Of a DNA stretch of 64,000 nt, positions 43,675 to 53,900 are shown piece by piece. Position 1 is the first letter of the stretch. Each line of letters opens with the position of its first letter. The notes beneath the pieces were generated by a model. That model made no database searches. It was not told the origin of the DNA and saw nothing but the letters and a program-made list of their open reading frames with translations. The position numbers were made by a program, and so were the translations under genes. Source of the stretch: Verrucomicrobiaceae bacterium (lineage in GTDB: Bacteria; Verrucomicrobiota; Verrucomicrobiia; Verrucomicrobiales; Verrucomicrobiaceae); the NCBI GenBank assembly GCA_947458455.1, contig CANGYJ010000006.1:1-64000 (forward strand), in the 5' to 3' direction.

Positions 43675-45213
43675 ATGCCCATCGCCCGCGCCCTGCTTTC
43701 TGTTTCGGATAAAACCGGCCTCGTTGACTTCGCCAAAGGTCTCGCCGCCCTCAACGTGGAGCTGCTCTCCACCGGCGGCACCGCCAAGCACCTCAAGGAA
43801 GCCGGTTTGACCGTCATCGACGTGTCGGACTACACGGGCTTCCCGGAGATGTTCGACGGTCGCGTCAAAACCCTCCACCCGAAGGTCCACGGCGGACTCC
43901 TCCAGCGTCGCGACAACGATGAGGACAAGCGCAACGCCAAGAAGCACGAGATTCCCCTCATCGACCTCGTCGTGGTGAACCTCTACCCCTTTGAGCAAAC
44001 CATCGCCAAGAAGGATGTGACCCTCGAAGAAGCCATCGAGAACATCGACATCGGCGGCCCCTCCATGCTGCGCAGCGCCGCGAAGAACCACCGCTGGGTC
44101 ACCGTCATCACCGATCCGGCCGATTACACCGTCGTGCTGGCCGAGATGAAGGAAAACGCCGCCGAAACCAGCCTCGCCACCCGCGAGCGCCTCGCCTGCA
44201 AGGTCTTCCAGCGCACCGGAGCCTATGACACCGCCATCGCCGCCTACCTGAACAAGGAGCAGAGCACCCACAAGACCTTCAACCTCTCCCTGCCGCTCTA
44301 CGCCGAGCTGCGTTACGGCGACAACCCGCATCAGAAGACCTCGCTGTATGGCAACTTCGGCGACTACTTCGTGAAGCTGCATGGCAAGGACCTCAGCTAC
44401 ACCAACGTGCTCGACATCCACGCCGCCGCCGAGATCGCCCTCGAATTCCGCCGCCCCACGGTGGCCATCTTGAAGCACACCAACCCCTGCGGCGTCGGCT
44501 GCGCCGATGAAGACCTCCGCGAAGCCTGGCAGAAGGCCTTCGAGACCGATAAGCAGGCACCCTTTGGCGGTGTGATCGTCGTGAACCGCAGCATGACGCT
44601 CGGCCTCGCCCGCATCATCTCAGAGATCTTCACCGATGTGATCATCGCGCCCGATTTCGATGCCGATGCCCGCGCCTTGCTCCAGAAGAAAAAGAATCTG
44701 CGCCTCATCCAGATGCTCCCCGGCGTCGCCGAAGCCCTCGCCGAGCCGATCATCCGCTCCGCTCCCGGCGGCGTGATGGTGATGGATAGCGATCCACGTG
44801 CTTTGGGTCTCGACGACCTCGAAAACAAGGTGAAGACCATTCGCCCGCCCACTCGCGATGAACTGGAGGCCATGCGCTTCGGCTGGCGCGTGGTGAAGCA
44901 CGTCAAATCCAACGCCATCGTCTTCAGCAGCCATGATCGCACGCTCGCCATCGGAGCCGGTCAGATGAGCCGCGTGGACTCCTGCCGCATCGCCGTGTGG
45001 AAGGCCCAGGAAGCCGGCCTCAGCCTCAAAGGCAGCATCGTCGCCTCCGACGCCATGTTCCCCTTCCCCGATGGCCTCATGGCCGCCGCCGATGCCGGAG
45101 CCACCGCCGCCATCCAGCCTGGGGGTTCCGTGAAAGACGCCGATGTCATCGCCGCCGCCGACGAACGGAAGATGGCCATGGTCTTCACCGGCGTGCGCCA
45201 CTTCCTGCACTAG
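43675..45213 (+). CDS. purH: Bifunctional AICAR transformylase / IMP cyclohydrolase
   Basis: PurH performs the last two steps of IMP synthesis: formyl transfer from 10-formyl-THF to AICAR, then ring closure. The 512 residues hold an N-terminal MGS-like cyclohydrolase domain ([54 protein letters not shown]) and a C-terminal transformylase domain ([45 protein letters not shown]). It ends [11 protein letters not shown] with TAG. The final 43 bases recur, slightly diverged, at 63102-63144, so this 3' end may be a recombination or attachment site. A large BREX island follows directly. Confidence 0.96.
   Translation: MPIARALLSVSDKTGLVDFAKGLAALNVELLSTGGTAKHLKEAGLTVIDVSDYTGFPEMFDGRVKTLHPKVHGGLLQRRDNDEDKRNAKKHEIPLIDLVVVNLYPFEQTIAKKDVTLEEAIENIDIGGPSMLRSAAKNHRWVTVITDPADYTVVLAEMKENAAETSLATRERLACKVFQRTGAYDTAIAAYLNKEQSTHKTFNLSLPLYAELRYGDNPHQKTSLYGNFGDYFVKLHGKDLSYTNVLDIHAAAEIALEFRRPTVAILKHTNPCGVGCADEDLREAWQKAFETDKQAPFGGVIVVNRSMTLGLARIISEIFTDVIIAPDFDADARALLQKKKNLRLIQMLPGVAEALAEPIIRSAPGGVMVMDSDPRALGLDDLENKVKTIRPPTRDELEAMRFGWRVVKHVKSNAIVFSSHDRTLAIGAGQMSRVDSCRIAVWKAQEAGLSLKGSIVASDAMFPFPDGLMAAADAGATAAIQPGGSVKDADVIAAADERKMAMVFTGVRHFLH
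45171..45213 (+). repeat. Left direct repeat: purH 3' end (candidate attL)
   Basis: The last 43 bases of purH (GATGGCCATGGTCTTCACCG through the TAG) match 63102-63144 at 39 positions by eye. The longest identical stretch is 19 bases, TGCGCCACTTCCTGCACTA. The two copies are in the same orientation and enclose 17.9 kb with the BREX operon. This is the layout expected when an element recombines with the 3' end of a gene and restores it. Confidence 0.55.
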
Positions 45214-46130
45214 GACCTGTTTCGTTCGGAGTTCTTGGTTCATCCGCCTCCGCCTCCGTCTCCTACTCCGCTCACGGTCCGGGGCAGGACAACCACAGAG
45301 CACGGAGGAACACAGAGGTCAGAGGTTCTTCGTTCTTGGTTCATCGGCTCTCCGCCTCCATCTTGGTCATCAGCGGTTCAAGGCAGGACAACCACGGAAG
45401 ACACGGAACACACGGAAGGGCAGAGAGGTTCTTCGTTCGTAGTTCGGGCTTAAGCCCGTGCTTGGTTCACCCGATGCCACCACAGAGGTCAGAAAGTGGA
45501 ACAGGTTTTCAACCTGTTCACTCCCCGGCAGGAATAGCCGCGAGAGATCGCAGGGACCGCAAAAGAACGTGAGCCGAGCCGAAGGATGGAGGCGAGGCAG
45601 GCAGCCGAAACGGCTGGGTGCCGCTCGACAACGCGGGGAACCGGAGCGCAGCGGAACCGGAACGCAGTGGAGATGGCCGAAGGCAAATAGACGGGCCCAT
45701 GTTCTTCCAAACGCACCGGGGCAAACTGCCGTTAGGCTGCCCGAAGGGTGAGCGAAGCGAGCCAACTGGGTGGAACGAGGGAGTCAACCGCGATGCCATG
45801 GGCGAGCGCCAGCAAGCAGTTGAGGAGCGCCGGTCGGCTGTGAGGACGACCTCTTAGAGGGTTGTGGCATGCCCTCGAGAAGCGTTCCGGCCGCTGGCTC
45901 AAGGAGTTAGCCCGCCAGAGCCAGACCACCGGTTTCGATTTGAATGCGTGGATTCCGGGATGGGAAGCTGGCAGCAATGGTCGTCATATTCATGGGAGGA
46001 TTTAGCACCATCCCTTGCCATCAGAGCCATCTCCGCCTTTGATAGGAATTTCACCCCCATCACGCATGTCGATTACCATTGCCTTAACCCGACCATCCGA
46101 GGATTCACTGTCTAGTTGAGCTCTGTCTTC
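45214..46130. repeat. Repeat-rich gene-free leader between purH and the BREX operon
   Basis: These 917 bases show no convincing gene. From 45238 to about 45432 an imperfect direct repeat of roughly 100 bases occurs twice (each GGTTCATC...GCCTCC...GGCAGGACAACCAC...AGAGGTTCTT). Then come a perfect palindrome CGGGCTTAAGCCCG (45445-45458) and a hairpin GAACAGGTT-TTC-AACCTGTTC (45499-45519). The stretch 45640-45860 has phrases like GGTGAGCGAAGCGAGCCAAC. The BREX promoter must lie in the last few hundred bases, but no clear -35/-10 pair stands out. Confidence 0.6.
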
Positions 46131-46904
46131 ATGGTCGCCGATAAGACTCCATTTCCCCAGCAGTTCGTTCAGTTCGGTTTTTCAGCAAACCGAACGGGTG
46201 GTCACATGGCTCGGTCCATGATGTTCACGGAAATAAAGCAGCTTCACGAGGCCTTGCCTTTGGATGCATCCCTAGCTGATTACCAGCGGGCCATTGAAGA
46301 ACGCAATGTGCTGGCAAAGCCGACTCAGAGCAGCCGCCACAAAAGCTATGTGCATTTGGTGCAACTTTATGGGCTCGATGCCCAGAAGCCGCTGTTCCAG
46401 GTCATGCGCCGTCTGGCAAAGGACCAGCCTGCCGATCTCCCTTTGTTGGCGATGCTTTGCGTGTACGGGCGCGATCCACAACTGCGGCACAGCTTTGCCA
46501 TCATCGACTCTCTCAGTCCCGGCACCGTCCTGCCCCGTGTAACCATGGAGGAACACCTAGAGCAGGGCTTTCCCGGTGTGTTCAGCAAAGCGATGAAGGA
46601 ATCCCTCGCTCAGAATGTGAACACCACCTGGACGATGAGTGGACACTTGGTCGGACGCTCCAAGAAAATACGTGCCCTTCCCACTCCCGGATGGGCCGCT
46701 GCGACCTTCGCCATGTTCGTTGGCTACCTTCTTGGTCTGCGAGGAGAAATCCTTTTGAACTCTGTCTTTGGTCGCTTGGTTGCCGCCACGCCTGCCCAGC
46801 TTGCGGCACACCTCACCACGGCTACATCCCGCCACTGGCTGCGACTTCGCCAGGCCGGTGGCGTCATCGAAATTGATTTTTCACAACTGGCCCAAACCGA
46901 GTAA
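46131..46904 (+). CDS. brxA: BREX system protein BrxA
   Basis: BrxA (DUF1819 family) is a small helical protein of type I BREX phage defence, reported to bind DNA. The 257 residues begin MVADKTPFPQQFVQFGFSAN and include TGGHMARSMMFTEIKQLHEA, AIEERNVLAKPTQSSRHKSY, LVQLYGLDAQKPLFQVMRRL and the later SGHLVGRSKKIRALPTPG, all matching the family pattern as I know it. The frame can open at a TTG at 46116, but the ATG at 46131 is preferred. It is the first gene of the operon, and brxB follows 10 bases after its stop. Confidence 0.83.
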   Translation: MVADKTPFPQQFVQFGFSANRTGGHMARSMMFTEIKQLHEALPLDASLADYQRAIEERNVLAKPTQSSRHKSYVHLVQLYGLDAQKPLFQVMRRLAKDQPADLPLLAMLCVYGRDPQLRHSFAIIDSLSPGTVLPRVTMEEHLEQGFPGVFSKAMKESLAQNVNTTWTMSGHLVGRSKKIRALPTPGWAAATFAMFVGYLLGLRGEILLNSVFGRLVAATPAQLAAHLTTATSRHWLRLRQAGGVIEIDFSQLAQTE

Positions 46905-46914
46905 CTGAACCGCG

Positions 46915-47478
46915 ATGTCCCGTCTTGATCAACTCATCCAAAGCTACCGCCGTCATGCGGCGATTCCGCTGAAGCAAAGCGTGACCGTTGCCGAGCGCAC
47001 TTGGTTCGTGGTTTATTCTCCTGAAGAGGAAAGGCGGCTCCGCAGCCGCTTGGCCGAGTTTGAGATCGCCACGAAGGATTGCGGACTGCACTGGCAGGAG
47101 ATCGACCTCACGGGTTCATACACCCGCTGGCTAGATCAGTTGGACGACTCCGACGAGCGCGATGCAATGCTTGCCTCGCCTGCCATCGTGGAAGATTACG
47201 CCGTGCCCGGTTATTGCGACTTCTTGGCTGACATCATCCGCAAAGCAGCAGCCGCTCTGCCTGCCGACGAAGTGGAAAGCACCGTCTTTGCTGTCACCGG
47301 CCTTATGGAACTCTACGACTTCATCCACGTTTCCCAAGTGATGGATGCCTTGAACAAAGAAGTCAGGGGTGTGCTCGTCATCTTCTTCCCAGGTGATCGG
47401 GAAGAGAACACTTACCGCTTCCTCGGTGCCCGCACCGGTTGGGATTATCTCGCCACTCCTATCACTGCTGATTCCTGA
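46915..47478 (+). CDS. brxB: BREX system protein BrxB
   Basis: BrxB (DUF1788 family) is a small core component of type I BREX that associates with BrxC, PglZ and PglX. The 187 residues start MSRLDQLIQSYRRHAAIPLK, contain RTWFVVYSPEEERRLRSRLAEF and ITATEDCG-like KDCGLHWQEIDLTGSYTRWL, and end with a conserved VRGVLVIFFPGDREENTYRF block. These fit the family's usual length of about 190-200 and its sequence. It is 10 bases after brxA and 2 bases before brxC. Confidence 0.87.
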   Translation: MSRLDQLIQSYRRHAAIPLKQSVTVAERTWFVVYSPEEERRLRSRLAEFEIATKDCGLHWQEIDLTGSYTRWLDQLDDSDERDAMLASPAIVEDYAVPGYCDFLADIIRKAAAALPADEVESTVFAVTGLMELYDFIHVSQVMDALNKEVRGVLVIFFPGDREENTYRFLGARTGWDYLATPITADS

Positions 47479-47480
47479 TT

Positions 47481-50400
47481 ATGAAATCCAAAGAACTTTT
47501 TCTCAAAGACCCGCTTTCTTGGACATTGGCCAATGAAGGCGTCTCCAGTAATAACGACGACGATGAAGTCACGCTCCGCTACGAGCTGGAGACCTTCGTC
47601 TGCGAGGGCGAATACGAATCAGCATTGGAAAAGATTCTTGGAGGTTACCTTTCCCGCTTGGGTGGCAGCGAGCAGGCCGGTGCCTGGATCAGCGGCTTCT
47701 ATGGCTCCGGCAAATCACACTTGGTGAAGATTCTGCGCTTCCTTTGGACGGACTACCAGTTTGCCGATGGCACCAAGGCACGCGAGATCTGCAAGGTCAC
47801 ACCAGCGATCAAGGAGTCCCTGAAAGAGCTTTCGACTCGTGGCAAGCAGGGCGCGGGTCTGCATTCGGCAGGTGGCACCCTGAAAGCCGGTTCCGGCGAC
47901 GTCAGGCTTCGAGTGCTCCAGATCATCTTCAAGTCTGTCGGCCTGCCCATCAAATACAGTCCCGCTCATCTCATCATGGATTTGCAGCGCGACGGCCATT
48001 TCGAGAAGCTCGAAAAAGCCATCCGAAGCCAGGGCAAAGACCCGCTTCAGGAGATTGACCGCCTCTACACCTCCAAGGCACTCCACGAAGCCTATCTAGA
48101 ACTTTATCCCCACCACGGCACGGTAGCGAATGTCGGCAAGGCCCTTCAATCGCAGTATCCCGCCAAGGTCGAAAACATCCATGTGGATGAAATGATTGAA
48201 GTCATCCGCCGCGCCATCGGGCGAGGGGGCAAACTCCCCTGCACCCTGATCGTGCTCGATGAAATCCAGCAGTTCATCAACAACAACGCCGACGTGGCCA
48301 ACGAGGTCCAGGAAGTCATCGAAGCCTGCCAAAAGCGGCTCGATGGCATGGTGACCATTGTCGGCACGGGCCAGAGCGCCTTGAGCGACACCCCGGCGCT
48401 TCAGCGCATCATGGGCCGCTTCCCCTTGAAGAACCACTTGAAGGACAACGACGTGGACAAGGTCGTCCGCACCGTGGTGCTTCAGAAGGACCCAGGGCAG
48501 AAGCAGGTGCTCAAGACGCTGCTTGATGAGGGGTCTGGGGAAATCACGCGGATGCTCAATGACACGAAAATCGCCACCCTCCCGGAGGATCAAAACGACT
48601 ACGCGCCCGACTTTCCCTTGCTCCCGGTCCGCCGCCGATTCTGGAAGCATGTACTGCATCACACCGACTCGACCGGCACCACCGCCCAGATGCGCACCCA
48701 GCTTCGTGTGACTCACGAAGCCTGCCGCATGGTGGCTGACAAGGAGCTTGGAGCCATCATTCCCGCCGACTTCATCTACGACCAGTTGTCCAGCGACCTC
48801 CTGAACTCCGGCGAACTGCAAAAACGCTTCCAGGAAATCATCGAGGAACAGCGCAGCAAACCTCAGGGCGATCTGCGCCGCCGTATCTGTGCCACCGTTT
48901 TCCTGATCAATAAACTGCCCGACTCCGAAAGCGATCTCGGTATCCGGGCTGATGCCGCCCACCTTTCGGATCTCCTGACCGACAACCTCAAGACGGGTGC
49001 CGATGAACTTCGCAAAAATGTCCCGCTTTTGCTCAGTGCCCTGCATGAGGAAGGCGTGCTTATGGAGGTGGATGGGGAATACCGTCTTCAGACCACGGAG
49101 GGTGCCGCTTGGGAAGGCGAATACCGGAAACGCCTCGCCTCCATCAAGAACGACGAAACGCGCATCGCTGCCGAGCGCAGCCAGTTGATCTCCAAAGAAA
49201 TCTCCACGGCCTTGGGCGGCATCACCGTCACCCAGGGCGTCGCTTGTGTCGCACGGAAGACCCAGATGCATCATGGCAAAGAAAAGCCACCGGCGCATGA
49301 TGGCCCTGTTATTTGGGTGCGGGATGGCTTCTCCGAGTCGGAAAGCTCCATCGTCAAGGAGGTCAATGGCGCTTCCACGGATGATGCCACCGTCTTTGTT
49401 GTCATTCCGAAAACCCAGCTCGAAGAACTCAAAAGCGCCATCGCTGCTTCCTTGGCTGCCGAGGAGACACTCGCAGCAAAGGGCAATCCATCGACCGATG
49501 CGGGCAAAGATGCGCGACAGGGCATTGTCTCGCGGCACTCCATCGCTAGTTCACGCGTCGAGACCCTTATGGGCAAAGTCATCTCCGGTGCCCGCGTCTT
49601 TCTCGCAGGCGGCGCAGAGCAGCCTGTCATGGGCCTGCGTGAAGCTGTTGAAGATGCCGCTGAGCAGGTCGTGGATCGTATCTTCCCCAAGTTCACCACC
49701 GCCGACTCCGACAAGTGGGGCAACGTCTGGAAACGTGCCAAAGAAGGCAATGCCAACGCTCTGGATGCCCTCGGCTACAAGGGCGATCCCGATCAGCATC
49801 CCGTCGCCAAGGAGATTCTCCTTCATATCGGCTCAGGAAAAAAAGGCTCGGACGTGGTCAAGCATTTCACTGGCGGCGACTACGGCTGGCCCAAGGATGC
49901 CGTGGATGGCACCATCGCCGCTCTGGTCGTCAGTGGACACCTGCTGGCTACCCTGGATGCGAAACCCATCAACCTCGCTGACCTCGATCAGCGCAGCCTT
50001 GGCAAGGTGTCCCTGAAGACAGCTCACCCCGTCCTCACCGCTACCCAAAAGCTGGCCGTGAAAAAGCTCTTCACCGCCGTGAGCCTCAAGTTCAACCCTG
50101 GAGATGAGGCTGCCGCAGCCACGCGCTTCGTCGTCTTGCTCAAAGACCTCGCCACCTCAGCAGGCGGGTCGTCGCCAGCACCGCTGCCGCCAAAGCCGCC
50201 GCTGCTGACCGAGTTGGAGGGGCTCCAGGGGAATGATTTGCTCTTCCGCCTTTATGAGGCCTCCATATCTCTCACCGCTGACATCGCGCAGTGGCAGAAA
50301 ACCGCGCAGCAGATCAAGCAGCGGTCACCCGCCTACCAGATTGCCGCCCAGCTCCTGCACCACGCCGTTGCCGCATCTCTGGATGGCATGGCCAAGTGCC

Positions 50401-50900
50401 AGGCCGACCTGGATGCGGTGCATGATCACCGCTCTTTGCTCGATGAGCCAGATCCAGTGTCTCCTGTGCTAAAATCCGTTTCCACCGCCCTGCGCAGCGC
50501 CCTTCGGGACGCGCACGCACACTACGAGCAGGTGCTGAAAACCGGCCTCGCCGCGCTGGAGAAGCATCCTCTCTGGAGCGCCCTTCCCGAGGTCAAACGC
50601 AGTGCCCTGCTCTCCTCTCAGGGGGCCGTTTCGCATCCTGAGCCTCATCTGGCCGCTGAGACTGACATCCTTTCCGCCCTTCAGTCCTGTGACTTGTCGG
50701 GCTGGAAAACACGGGCAGACGCCATTCCGACGCGTTGCAGTGCAGCGCTTTCGGTGGCGATTCAGGAAGCCAAGCCCAAAGCACGCAGGGTCTCGCTCCC
50801 GGGTGCAACCATCGAGAACGAGGCAGAACTGGAGGCTTGGCTGGCTCAGGCTCGGACCTCGATCCAGTCAGCCCTCAAAGATGGTCCTGCAATCGTCTAA
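47481..50900 (+). CDS. brxC: BREX system P-loop ATPase BrxC
   Basis: BrxC is the large ATPase of BREX, required for both host methylation and phage exclusion. The 1139 residues have Walker A at G72-H80 (GFYGSGKSH), a Walker B-like LIVLDEIQQF around residues 256-265, and extended helical regions typical of the roughly 1100-1200-residue family. The N-terminal MKSKELFLKDPLSWTLANEG with LEKILGGYLSRLGGSEQAGA matches BrxC. The ATG is two bases after the brxB stop, so the two are coupled. pglX starts 12 bases after its stop. No frameshift is visible. Confidence 0.93.
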   Translation: MKSKELFLKDPLSWTLANEGVSSNNDDDEVTLRYELETFVCEGEYESALEKILGGYLSRLGGSEQAGAWISGFYGSGKSHLVKILRFLWTDYQFADGTKAREICKVTPAIKESLKELSTRGKQGAGLHSAGGTLKAGSGDVRLRVLQIIFKSVGLPIKYSPAHLIMDLQRDGHFEKLEKAIRSQGKDPLQEIDRLYTSKALHEAYLELYPHHGTVANVGKALQSQYPAKVENIHVDEMIEVIRRAIGRGGKLPCTLIVLDEIQQFINNNADVANEVQEVIEACQKRLDGMVTIVGTGQSALSDTPALQRIMGRFPLKNHLKDNDVDKVVRTVVLQKDPGQKQVLKTLLDEGSGEITRMLNDTKIATLPEDQNDYAPDFPLLPVRRRFWKHVLHHTDSTGTTAQMRTQLRVTHEACRMVADKELGAIIPADFIYDQLSSDLLNSGELQKRFQEIIEEQRSKPQGDLRRRICATVFLINKLPDSESDLGIRADAAHLSDLLTDNLKTGADELRKNVPLLLSALHEEGVLMEVDGEYRLQTTEGAAWEGEYRKRLASIKNDETRIAAERSQLISKEISTALGGITVTQGVACVARKTQMHHGKEKPPAHDGPVIWVRDGFSESESSIVKEVNGASTDDATVFVVIPKTQLEELKSAIAASLAAEETLAAKGNPSTDAGKDARQGIVSRHSIASSRVETLMGKVISGARVFLAGGAEQPVMGLREAVEDAAEQVVDRIFPKFTTADSDKWGNVWKRAKEGNANALDALGYKGDPDQHPVAKEILLHIGSGKKGSDVVKHFTGGDYGWPKDAVDGTIAALVVSGHLLATLDAKPINLADLDQRSLGKVSLKTAHPVLTATQKLAVKKLFTAVSLKFNPGDEAAAATRFVVLLKDLATSAGGSSPAPLPPKPPLLTELEGLQGNDLLFRLYEASISLTADIAQWQKTAQQIKQRSPAYQIAAQLLHHAVAASLDGMAKCQADLDAVHDHRSLLDEPDPVSPVLKSVSTALRSALRDAHAHYEQVLKTGLAALEKHPLWSALPEVKRSALLSSQGAVSHPEPHLAAETDILSALQSCDLSGWKTRADAIPTRCSAALSVAIQEAKPKARRVSLPGATIENEAELEAWLAQARTSIQSALKDGPAIV

Positions 50901-50912
50901 CACTTTATAACC

Positions 50913-53900
50913 ATGCCAGCTCCTCTCTCCACCACCCATCGCAATCGTCTTCAGACCATCACTTCAGACGCTCGGGACGAGGCCACCCGGATCTGCCGCA
51001 CGGCGCTGGAGAATCTGGCCGTGCATGAGGGTGACTACCGCCCGCACATGACCGTGGATCAGCGACTGCTGCGCAATCGGCTCCGGGCACGTGGAAAGGC
51101 GCTGGGAGATTTGCGGGACGAGCGTAGCGGCAGGCAGGATCTGAAGCGGCTTGCAGAGGAGGCGGCTTACGAGCACTGGCACCGCCTGCTCTTCACCCGC
51201 TTCCTGGCGGAGAATCACCTGCTCATCACGGATGCGGCCAATGGCAGCGTGCCGGTGACCCTGGAGGAATGTGAGGAGCTAGCTTCCGAACTGGGGGCCA
51301 AGGACGGCTTCGAACTGGCCTGCCGGTTTTCCTCCACCACCCTGCCGGGCGTCTTCCGCACGGATGACCCCATCCTGGAGTTGGCCTTCCCGGCCAATGA
51401 CCGCAAAAAACTGCGGGACCTGCTCGACTCCATCCCTCAGGATGTCTTCACCGCCTGTGACTCCCTAGGCTGGACCTACCAGTTCTGGCAGACGAAACGG
51501 AAGAAGGAGGTCAACGAATCCGGCGTGAAGATCGGTGCCGACGAACTCTCCCCCGTCACCCAGCTCTTCACCGAGGACTACATGGTGGACTTCCTCCTGG
51601 ATAACACGCTCGGAGCCTGGCACGCGGGCAAGATCCTCGCCGCAAATCCCAAGCTGGCCGAAACCGCCCAGAGCGAAGACGAACTCCGACAGGCCGTCGC
51701 GCTGCCCAGTTGCCCGTGGAAATATCTCCGCTTCATCCAAGGCGAGGACGGCAACTGGACACCCGCCGCCGGCACTTTCGACGGCTGGCCCAAGACCGCA
51801 GCGGAGCTGAAGTGCCTGGATCCCTGTATGGGCAGCGGGCATTTCGTGGTGGCGATGTTTGAGAGGCTGGTGGCCTTGCGTCTGGGCGAGGAAACACTGG
51901 ACGAAGCGGCGGCGGTGGCGGCGGTCATCCGCGACAACCTGTTCGGTTTGGAGATTGACCCACGCTGCACGCAGATTGGTGCGTTCAATCTGGCGCTGTC
52001 TGCGTGGCGGCGCGTGGGCTACTGCACGCTCCCCGCGTTGAACATTGCCTGCTCCGGACTCGCGCCCAACACGTCAAAGGATAGTTGGATCAACCTCGGT
52101 GCCATTCTCGCCAAAGATTCCCCCCTTTTGAGTGCGCGAGACCTCCTGGGCTCCCAGGGCGAACCCATGCTACTTGATGCTCGGCTGGCAACGGGTATGG
52201 CACGCCTCTACAACCTCTTCCAGAAAGCACCCCTTCTCGGTAGCCTCATTAATCCCCGTGCGGGCGAAGACGATCTACTGATCGCCTCATTCCATGAACT
52301 CCAGCCGCTCTTGGAAAAGGCGCTGGCGCAGGAGACCAAGGACGACACCGCGCATGAAATGGCCGTGACGGCGCGCGGGCTGGCCAAGGCGACGGAAATT
52401 CTCGCCGGCCAGTTCACGCTCGTCGCCACCAACGTGCCTTACCTTGGACGTAACAAGCAAGGACAAGAACTTAAAGACTATTGTGACCGTTTCCACGGCA
52501 ACGCAAAGGCTGACCTCGCGACATCCTTTGTGGAACGGTGTATCGATTTCTGTGCGGCGGACGGATGTAGTGCACTAGTCACTCCACAGAACTGGTGGTT
52601 TCTTGGCAGCTACAGCAAATTTCGCGCTCCGCTCCTCGAAAATTGTTCCCTCAATTGTGTTCTAACTCTCGGCGAGGAAGCGTGGCAGAGTTTCGGCGAC
52701 AGAGGGCCAGTTGCTGCGCTGATGGTCATACAAAAAAGTAAACCGAAGCCTATTCACGAGATGTGCGGAATAGACGCGCTCCCTCGAAAGACGATTCCAG
52801 AAAAGATTCAAGAAATCGCAGAAGGTGAACTTCGTTTCTTGAGCCAAACTGGGCAGTATGGAAACCCAGACCATCGAATCACGATTGAGAAAGCAATCAG
52901 TGGCTCACGCCTCCAAAACTACGCGTATTCCCTGAACGGGATGCACGGTGGGGATTTCCCGCGCTTCCGCTTAGTCTTTTGGGAGCACGCCTCAGAACGG
53001 CCCGACTGGCGATTCTTCCAAGGAACGGTGGATACGCAGAAAGCATATGGAGGAAGAGAGTCCATTTTCTATTGGCCAGAAAACGGCGAAATCCATCGGC
53101 AGAATGACAAGGCACGAGTTCAGGGCGACCAGGGATGGGGAAAACACGGAGTTGTCGTAAGCCTCATGCGTTCTCTCGACTCCACGATTTACACGGGTGA
53201 GTTCTTCGACATGGCTTGCTCTCCGATTATCCCAAACGACCCGCGTCACTTGCCGGCACTTTGGGCGTTTTGTGCATCTGGTGAGCATTCGCGAAAGGTT
53301 CGGGAAATAGAGCAAAGGGTGATGGTGACAAGCGGCACAATGGTCAAAGTTCCCTTCGACCTGGCGCACTGGCAGAAGGTGGCGGCGGAGAAATACCCCG
53401 ACGGGTTGCCGAAGCCGTTTTCCAGCGACCCGACGCAATGGCTGTTCAACGGGCACCCTGCCGGTGCAGACCAGCCGTTGCACGTGGCCGTGGCGCGCTT
53501 GCTCGGCTACCAATGGCCGCGCCAGACCGGCTCCAGTTTTCCTGATTGCCCAGCCCTCGGGCCGGATGGACTGGAACCGCTGGCGGATACCGACGGCATC
53601 GTTTGCCTGCCGCCCCTGAACCGGGAGCAACCCGCCGCCACCCGCCTGCGTGCCCTGCTCACCGCCGCCCTGGGCAGCTACAACGAGCGCGACCTCATCC
53701 AGAAGTCCGGCCCCAAAGGCAAGGGTTCCAGCAAAACCAGTCTGGAGGACTGGCTGCGCGACGACTTCTTCTCCCAGCATTGCGCCCTCTTCCACAGCCG
53801 CCCTTTCCTCTGGCATCTCTGGGACGGCGAGAAGGACGGCTTCCATGCCCTGGTGAACTATCACAAGCTGGACCACGCCAACCTGAAAAAGCTGGCTTAC

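Noticed and set aside
45864-46115. 83-residue ORF directly before brxA as an extra BREX gene
   Set aside because: No family likeness, poor start context and mixed composition; it ends at a TAG just before brxA.
48096-49538. 480-residue ORF opposite brxC
   Set aside because: Shadow of a GC-rich gene: BrxC has the P-loop and family match, while the opposite translation shows no domain.
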